Shown here: piece after piece, positions 51,573 to 56,998 of the stretch
Layout of the letters: every line of letters starts with the position of its first letter
Numbering within the stretch: position 1 is the stretch's first letter
Assembly: GCA_002167555.2 (NCBI GenBank)
Contig: NHDL02000001.1
Location: forward strand, 1-56,998
From: Deltaproteobacteria bacterium TMED58
GTDB lineage: Bacteria > Desulfobacterota_D > UBA1144
Direction: 5' to 3'
DNA length: 56,998 nt
Notes under the pieces: model-generated
What the model saw: the letters and a program-made list of their open reading frames with translations, nothing else
Database searches by the model: none
What the model was told of the DNA's origin: nothing
Made by a program: the position numbers and the translations under genes

Positions 51573-52714
51573 TATTCAAAAGCCTTCCTTGTTGGAATTG
51601 CTACAATCATTTCCATTGTCAAAACCCTTATTTTATTATCTTCAATTTTGGAAACTCCTTTAAAACCTGCTTTTTCATATGCACTTAATCCTGCATCTGT
51701 GACAATTTTATCACCACAAAGCTCTATAGTTAAAATTCCAAAATCATCTCGTGTCTCTATTAGGTCTTTATTTAAAACTTTAAATGAACCAACAATTTTT
51801 TCATCATCCTCATTGCTAGAAGCAAACATTGTTTGAACAATATCACTTGGGTAAGTTGGAGCATCATGTGAACCAGAGTTCATACCTAAAAAATATGCAT
51901 AAGGAATATGGGAGCTAACCTCACCTTCGACAGTAGATTTAACCGCACCACCATATCCTATAAAGTTGGATCCAGGTGTATGATGAACACTGGCATCATT
52001 AAGCGTAGAAATCTGAAGCCAACTGAAATCGACCAGACTTATAGATTTGGAAAAGGTTCCTTCATAAGTTTCATCAATTCCAAAGTCCTCATAAGCTTTT
52101 ACATTTTCGTCATTAAATTTTTTTGGTAGATTTTGAAATTTTAATGGCATCATAGCTTCCGTTAACCCGATTCTCTCAGGTTGATCTTGTATTGTTGATT
52201 GAGTATTTAGAGTTTTACCTTTAGAAGCTCTGACCAAGACTTGTCTTACGTATTCAAGCACTACCTTGCTGTCTTGATTTGTAATAGTGGTTTTCACTTG
52301 AACAGAACCATTAGATGCACCATCTTTTTTTACCTCCACACCTAAAACTTCTGAAGTAGCAAATAAGATATCACCTTCATATGCAGGAACCCCATACCTA
52401 AGATTTTTATATGAAAGGTTTGCAATAGCATTAAATGATATATCATGAACACTTAAACCAAACCCCACATTAAAAAGGTATCCTTGACTTACTAAAGATG
52501 GGGATTCAATACCAAAGTTTTGCTTTTTAATTTGTATATTCGGATCAACATAACCAAGACTTCCAGCTAACTTTGAATCAGCTCCCAGTGAGTAGTTTTT
52601 ATTAAATTTTTTGATATACTCTCTATTTCTAAAAGGAGTTACTTGAATAGCTCCATGATACAAAACTTCTCCTTGCACAAATTCTTCTATATGTTTAGAC
52701 GAGACTAGATTCAT
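51572..52714 (-). CDS. MaoC-like double-hotdog dehydratase
   Basis: A 380-residue protein with two hotdog repeats. The first has FGLSVHDISFNAIANLSYKNLRYGVPAYEGDILFATSEVLGV, matching the NxxYxxxRFxxPVxxGDTL MaoC pattern; the second has VHHTPGSNFIGYGGAVKS. Double-hotdog MaoC proteins hydrate enoyl- or mesaconyl-CoA. Together with the coupled ligase it suggests activation followed by hydration of an unsaturated acyl-CoA. A strong SD (TTGGAGG) precedes the ATG. Confidence 0.75.
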   Translation of the reverse strand: MNLVSSKHIEEFVQGEVLYHGAIQVTPFRNREYIKKFNKNYSLGADSKLAGSLGYVDPNIQIKKQNFGIESPSLVSQGYLFNVGFGLSVHDISFNAIANLSYKNLRYGVPAYEGDILFATSEVLGVEVKKDGASNGSVQVKTTITNQDSKVVLEYVRQVLVRASKGKTLNTQSTIQDQPERIGLTEAMMPLKFQNLPKKFNDENVKAYEDFGIDETYEGTFSKSISLVDFSWLQISTLNDASVHHTPGSNFIGYGGAVKSTVEGEVSSHIPYAYFLGMNSGSHDAPTYPSDIVQTMFASSNEDDEKIVGSFKVLNKDLIETRDDFGILTIELCGDKIVTDAGLSAYEKAGFKGVSKIEDNKIRVLTMEMIVAIPTRKAFE

Positions 52715-52765
52715 TTTTAAACCTCCAAAATTAACTAGGTAAGGTTACAATTATTGAAATTTTTA

Positions 52766-53494
52766 TCAACGCTCTTTATAAGCTAAATAAGATACTAAGA
52801 TACCAATTTCATAAAATACGATTAATGGGATAAGCATAAAAAGCATTGAAAAAACATCAGTTGTGGGTGTTAGAATGGCAGATATTATTGTTGATATTAA
52901 TATAGAGTATTTTCTTTTTGATGCTAAAAAATGACTAGAGGTGACCCCAAACTTGGAAAGAATATATATTATCAGTGGGTATTCAAATATAATACCAAAA
53001 CTTAGAATCAATGATGATAAAAAACCAAGAGTATCACTGACATTAGGCAGTGCAGTAATTGAGTCTGAAGAATATTCATTTATGAGAACGTTGAATGTTA
53101 TAGGGGCTACATATTTATAGCAACAGAAGGCTCCTGTAAAAAAAAGCATTGTCCCAACTATAATTATGATGGCAGATACTTTCTTCTCATTTTCGTATAA
53201 CCCTGGTTTGATAAATGTCCATATTTCGTAAATTATCAAGGGGAAAGTTAAAATAAAGCTAGCAAGAAAAGAAATTCTTATATTTGATGAAAGCCCTTCT
53301 ACCGGTTTGGTAAATATTATTTTCGAGTCTGGGGGCAAAGCACCTGATATAGGCATTAGTGCTATTTCCATAATAATATCTCTAAAATAAAAACAAGGAA
53401 TAAATAAAAAAATCAATAATAAAATTACTTTTATTAGACTTTTTCTTAGAATACCAAAGTGTTCTAAAAAAGTCATTTTACTTTCTACGCTCAT
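52766..53494 (-). CDS. tatC: Sec-independent protein translocase TatC
   Basis: A 242-residue polytopic membrane protein with six hydrophobic segments. The N-terminal MTFLEHFGILRKSLIKV matches the HLxELRxRL signal-peptide site, and IYEIWTFIKPGLYENEKK is the conserved ExxxFxxPGLxxxE block. It exports folded proteins with TatA, which is not in the window. TATAAA on the minus strand (53508-53503) ends 8 nt before the ATG and there is no SD, so the message may be leaderless. Confidence 0.92.
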   Translation of the reverse strand: MSVESKMTFLEHFGILRKSLIKVILLLIFLFIPCFYFRDIIMEIALMPISGALPPDSKIIFTKPVEGLSSNIRISFLASFILTFPLIIYEIWTFIKPGLYENEKKVSAIIIIVGTMLFFTGAFCCYKYVAPITFNVLINEYSSDSITALPNVSDTLGFLSSLILSFGIIFEYPLIIYILSKFGVTSSHFLASKRKYSILISTIISAILTPTTDVFSMLFMLIPLIVFYEIGILVSYLAYKER

Positions 53495-53542
53495 TCTTAA
53501 ATTTTATACTTAGCTATTTCTTTTTACAATTAATCGTTTTGA

Positions 53543-53571
53543 TTGACATTACTTGATTGCTAAAATATATT
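53543..53571 (+). promoter_or_regulatory. Promoter of serA-hisZ-purA
   Basis: Consensus TTGACA (53543-53548), 17 nt, TATATT (53566-53571). The start would be near 53578, about 20 nt before the serA TTG, leaving room for its GGAGG. It is the best-matching promoter in the window. Confidence 0.75.
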
Positions 53572-53598
53572 TTTCTCTTGTAACCTCGGAGGAAGATA

Positions 53599-55200
53599 TT
53601 GAAGATATTGATTACTGACGGTCTCTCAAAAGAAGGTCTATCATTATTTGAGAACCATAAGAATATAGATTTGGACGTAAGAAAGAAAATCGATAGGGAT
53701 GAACTGAAAGATATAATTAATAATTATGAAGCAGTTATTATTCGAAGTGCAACAACAATTGATGAAGAAATTATAAATCTTTTGGGAGAGGACTTTAAAT
53801 TAATTGGTAGAGCTGGTATTGGTGTAGATAATGTAGATATTAAGGCAGCATCTAAAAAGGGTATTATTGTCATGAATACTCCCTCTGCAAACGCTATTAC
53901 AACAGCAGAGCACACAATTGCTCTATTGTTTTCATTAGCAAGAAAGACTCCCCAGGCTCATAACTCAATGAAGTCTTTAAAGTGGGAGCGATCAAAATTC
54001 CAAGGAACAGAATTATATGGAAAAACATTAGGCTTGATTGGAATGGGAAATATAGGTCGCCTAGTTGCTGAAAGAGCTCTGGGTTTAAAAATGAAAGTTA
54101 TTGCTCATGATCCCTATATATTGAAAGGAACAAACTTAAATATGCCAGTAGAGTTAGTTGATATGGACGAAGTTTTTAAAATGTCTGATGTTATTTCTGT
54201 TCACACTCCCTTAACATCTACTACTAAAAATCTTATTTCAAAGGGCTCAATAGAAATGATGAAAGATGGCGTCCTACTTATAAACTGCGCTAGAGGTGGA
54301 ATTGTAAATGAAGAAGATGTTTCAGAAGCAATTAACTCCGGAAAGGTTGGCGGACTAGCAATTGATGTTTTTAATCCTGAGCCACCTGATTTTAAATCTC
54401 CTATTTTCAACTTAGATGAAAAAGTAGTACTAACCCCTCATTTAGGTGCATCTACTCAAGAAGCTCAAATGAAGGTGGGGATTGCTATGGCAGAGCAAGT
54501 TATTGAATTTGCGAACAATGGAGTTGTATCGAATGCAGTTAATATGCCTTCTATGAGCAATGAGGTTTTAAACGAAATTAGCCCATATATAAATCTTTGC
54601 GAAAAATTGGGTAATTTTATGGGCCAAACATGTAAGTCAGGCGTTAAAGAAATTATTGTTGAGTATAGTGGTAATGTTGCAGAAACAAATGTAGCCCCTT
54701 TAACTATTACAGCACTCAAGGGATACTTATCGCCAATTATGAGTGCTCCCGTTACTTATGTAAACGCACCTTTAATTGCCGAGGAAAGAGGTATTAAACT
54801 TATTGAATCTAAAGTATCTAAGGATGGAGAATTTTCTAGTTTAGTTTCCGTAACTATAAAAACAGACAATGAAGAGTTATCAATATCTGGCTCTTTGTTT
54901 GGAATGAAAGAGGCAAGATTTACAAAATTAAATAATCATTCAATTGATTTAATTCCAGAAGGAAATATTTTGATGATACAAAACTATGATAAACCTGGGG
55001 TTGTTGGCCTATTAGGGGAAGCTCTAGGTAAAAAAGATATAAATATAGCTAGACTGTATTTAAGTCGGCAGGAAGATTCTCAAAAACAGGATTATGCCTT
55101 AGCTTTTATCTCTGTTGACTCTCCTGTATCTGAGGAAATCCTTGAGGATATTGCAAACTTATCAGAAGTTAAAAGCATAGACCAGGTAATTTTTGGATGA
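53599..55200 (+). CDS. serA: D-3-phosphoglycerate dehydrogenase
   Basis: First step of serine synthesis, 533 aa. It has the long form with substrate/NAD domains (GRAGIGVDNVDIKAA, LGLIGMGNIGRLVAERA, LINCARGGIVNEEDV, PHLGASTQEAQ with the catalytic His), an intervening domain, and a C-terminal ACT domain (QNYDKPGVVGLLGEALG) for likely serine feedback. The start is a TTG with GGAGG about 7 nt upstream. The stop overlaps hisZ by 4 nt (ATGA). As serine feeds cysteine synthesis it relates to the sulfur genes, but no shared regulation is seen. Confidence 0.95.
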   Translation: MKILITDGLSKEGLSLFENHKNIDLDVRKKIDRDELKDIINNYEAVIIRSATTIDEEIINLLGEDFKLIGRAGIGVDNVDIKAASKKGIIVMNTPSANAITTAEHTIALLFSLARKTPQAHNSMKSLKWERSKFQGTELYGKTLGLIGMGNIGRLVAERALGLKMKVIAHDPYILKGTNLNMPVELVDMDEVFKMSDVISVHTPLTSTTKNLISKGSIEMMKDGVLLINCARGGIVNEEDVSEAINSGKVGGLAIDVFNPEPPDFKSPIFNLDEKVVLTPHLGASTQEAQMKVGIAMAEQVIEFANNGVVSNAVNMPSMSNEVLNEISPYINLCEKLGNFMGQTCKSGVKEIIVEYSGNVAETNVAPLTITALKGYLSPIMSAPVTYVNAPLIAEERGIKLIESKVSKDGEFSSLVSVTIKTDNEELSISGSLFGMKEARFTKLNNHSIDLIPEGNILMIQNYDKPGVVGLLGEALGKKDINIARLYLSRQEDSQKQDYALAFISVDSPVSEEILEDIANLSEVKSIDQVIFG

Positions 55201-56411
55201 TAAATATTTTTTCTTTACCATTAGGAATAAAAGAATATACAACTAAGGATGTAAGAAAGATTGATTTTATCTCTTCAGTTGTATTAGAAGAATCAGAGCT
55301 TTGGGGATATAAAAAGATTATTACTCCAATTTTTGAAAAGATTAATTCATTAACATTAGGTTTAAAGGAGGAAACAATCAATAAAACCATCAAGTTTATT
55401 GATCCCATGAACGGTGACGTCTTAGGGTTGAAATCCGATGTTACTCCACAAATAGCCAGATATGTTTCTAATAATTATAAGAATGAAAAAATTCCCCTTA
55501 GGCTTACATATAATGAACAAGTAGTAAGGAGCGATTTTAAACAATCAGGTTCAAAAAGAGAGATTTTTCAAGTGGGGTGTGAGCTTATAGGATCAAGTTC
55601 TATAGATTCAGATTTAGAAATAATTTCTTTAGGAACATCTATTTTGAAGAAGTTAGGTTTTAATAATCAAGTTGTGACTCTTAATTCGTCTTTATTATTA
55701 AATTTTATTTTTGAAAACTTGAAACCAATAAAAGATGATATTAAAGAACTTTTTCACAAGAAGGATTATCAATCGATTCAAAATTTCACAAAAGATAAGA
55801 GATTAAATAAGAATGAAAATGTCTTCATTAATAAATATTTAAAACCCTTGATCCAAAACAAAAGCATTCTATCTAAACCTTTACGTACAAAAATAAAGGA
55901 AAGTATTCTTAGGATAAATGCTATTGCAAAAATTTTATCTAAAGGCAATCCTAAATTGGATTTGAGAGTTGATCTCTTAGATGTAAAGAATTTTGATTAT
56001 TATTCTGGTATGACATTTGATATTGCAGTACCTGAAATTCCTGAGACTGTTTTATCGGGCGGAAGGTACGATGAACTGATAGGAAAGTATGGAAATAGCT
56101 TTCCTGCTGTAGGGCTTGGAATTAACATTTTACCTCTAATGAAAACAGTAAATGCAGATCAGCTGGGATCACCAGTAGTAATTGTTGAGTCAAACATTAT
56201 TGATAATTTTTCATTATCTTTAGAGATTAAAGATTTTTTCACCTCCCAGGGATTTACTTCTATCTTATCAAACAGGGCTAATTCATATAGGGATAAATTT
56301 GATTTAAAAATTAAGATTTCAAAAAATAAGAGTCTTACATTGTATGACAATAAAAATATAAAAATTACTACTTTCAAGACATTCTCTGATTTGGAAAACG
56401 AGGACTTTTAA
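55197..56411 (+). CDS. hisZ: ATP phosphoribosyltransferase regulatory subunit
   Basis: HisRS-like catalytically inactive paralogue that completes short-form HisG. The 404-aa protein has the core PLGIKEYTTKDVRKIDF, LGLKSDVTPQIARYVSN, REIFQVGCELIG, and VLSGGRYDELIGKYG, but lacks an anticodon-binding domain of a true HisRS. Its partner HisG(S) is at 14722-15357, about 40 kb away. It is coupled to serA and directly followed by purA, a widespread hisZ-purA pairing. Confidence 0.9.
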   Translation: MINIFSLPLGIKEYTTKDVRKIDFISSVVLEESELWGYKKIITPIFEKINSLTLGLKEETINKTIKFIDPMNGDVLGLKSDVTPQIARYVSNNYKNEKIPLRLTYNEQVVRSDFKQSGSKREIFQVGCELIGSSSIDSDLEIISLGTSILKKLGFNNQVVTLNSSLLLNFIFENLKPIKDDIKELFHKKDYQSIQNFTKDKRLNKNENVFINKYLKPLIQNKSILSKPLRTKIKESILRINAIAKILSKGNPKLDLRVDLLDVKNFDYYSGMTFDIAVPEIPETVLSGGRYDELIGKYGNSFPAVGLGINILPLMKTVNADQLGSPVVIVESNIIDNFSLSLEIKDFFTSQGFTSILSNRANSYRDKFDLKIKISKNKSLTLYDNKNIKITTFKTFSDLENEDF

Positions 56412-56412
56412 T

Positions 56413-56998
56413 TTGATTAAAAAATCTAAAAATTCAATTTTTATTGGTGCTCAATGGGGAGATGAAGGAAAAGGCAGGATAGTTGATTTAGTATCCAAAG
56501 ATTATGACATAGTCACTCGATTTCAGGGTGGCAGCAATGCTGGACATACAATTATAATTAAAAACAAAAAAATTGTTTTACATCATATACCTTCCGGGGT
56601 TCTGAGGAAAGGTAAGGTTTCTGTAATAGGTAATGGAACTGTAATAGATTTAGGTACTTTGATTACAGAAATTAAAGGACTAAGAAAAAGTGGGTTCAAG
56701 GTAACAGGAAAAAATCTTAAGATAAGTTCACTTGCACATATAATTGCACCCTATCATAAGTTAATTGACCAACAGAGAGAAGTTTTAAAAGGAAATCAAG
56801 CAATAGGAACTACTGGGCGGGGGATAGGGCCTGCATATGAGGATAAAGTATCTAGGCAGGGAATCAGAATTATAGATTTAGAGGACAAAGCTTTATTAGA
56901 AAAAAAAGTTAAACAAATCTTAAAAGAAAAAAATAAAATTATTTCTAAAATATTTAATAAAAAAGGTTTTAATTCAAATACCATTGTTACTGAATTAA
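56413..56998 (+). CDS. purA: Adenylosuccinate synthetase (N-terminal part, runs off the window)
   Basis: The first 195 codons of PurA, which makes adenylosuccinate from IMP, aspartate and GTP. IGAQWGDEGKGRIVDL holds the P-loop and catalytic Asp; FQGGSNAGHTI has the catalytic His; VIGNGTVIDLGTL and AIGTTGRGIGPAYEDK are IMP-binding blocks. The likely start is a TTG at 56413, 1 nt after the hisZ stop, with GAGG about 10 nt upstream. The frame is open to the right edge. Confidence 0.95.
   Translation, partial: MIKKSKNSIFIGAQWGDEGKGRIVDLVSKDYDIVTRFQGGSNAGHTIIIKNKKIVLHHIPSGVLRKGKVSVIGNGTVIDLGTLITEIKGLRKSGFKVTGKNLKISSLAHIIAPYHKLIDQQREVLKGNQAIGTTGRGIGPAYEDKVSRQGIRIIDLEDKALLEKKVKQILKEKNKIISKIFNKKGFNSNTIVTEL

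Noticed and set aside
1-56998. Insertion sequences, prophage, CRISPR arrays or toxin-antitoxin genes
   Set aside because: I saw no transposase, integrase, spaced direct repeats or addiction-module pairs; all genes are core metabolism or information processing apart from a few orphans.

Overview
This is 57 kb of an AT-rich (about two-thirds A+T by eye), very tightly packed bacterial chromosome with no mobile elements, prophage or CRISPR. It carries the replication-initiation region (dnaA, dnaN and a bipartite oriC candidate) and mostly housekeeping genes. Gene order such as yggS-proC-yggT-yggU, pheA-hisC-tyrA and hisZ-purA, plus a uracil-DNA-glycosylase relative with a long N-terminal extension, resembles deltaproteobacterial-grade lineages. 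Coenzyme F420 genes, a 2-oxoacid:ferredoxin oxidoreductase and a FadF/EMO-like ETF oxidoreductase suggest an uncultured, streamlined (probably marine) bacterium. The phylum cannot be fixed from the sequence alone.

Layout. 1-4680 (minus): two tandem acetoacetate-decarboxylase-like genes, a sirtuin, a nitroreductase, a DUF35 protein that has lost its zinc ribbon, and its thiolase partner. 4766-12934 (minus): pabC, pabB, a membrane Fe-S oxidoreductase, tyrA, hisC, pheA and dnaN. 12935-14721: oriC candidate split around dnaA. 14722-17440 (minus): hisG(short), murA, prmC. 17468-20569 (plus): yggS, proC, yggT, yggU, F420:NADPH reductase, orphan groES. 20580-24246: cofC, xthA, dnaB, a queuosine-precursor transporter and a tRNA-Met. 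24247-33739 (minus): nadA, nadC, korB, korA, nadB, glnD, cobalamin adenosyltransferase. 33802-46614: MidA-like methyltransferase, dapL, leuS, a decayed uracil-DNA-glycosylase homologue, YyaL-like protein, a frame-broken mnmG, a class-I amidotransferase hydrolase and uvrA. 46603-49879: small acidic membrane protein, then a cysteine-rich leader peptide, sulfurtransferase, SufU and a nitroreductase-like protein. 49881-56998: acyl-CoA ligase, MaoC-like dehydratase, tatC, serA, hisZ and the start of purA.

The most interesting element is a 29-codon open reading frame (47034-47123) with a strong Shine-Dalgarno and 7 Cys codons, including two CCC runs. It sits in a 265-nt leader ahead of a CysA2-like thiosulfate sulfurtransferase and sufU. 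This looks like a cysteine-sensing translational attenuator, analogous to polycysteine short ORFs known in mycobacteria, but in an unrelated AT-rich genome. Other notable points: a Bacillus-like oriC plan with a DnaA-trio run next to dnaN; a -1 frameshift in mnmG at an A7 slippery heptamer; a set of SD-less genes whose -10 boxes end 5-8 nt from the start codon (probable leaderless mRNAs); and two homologues that have lost all metal-ligand cysteines.
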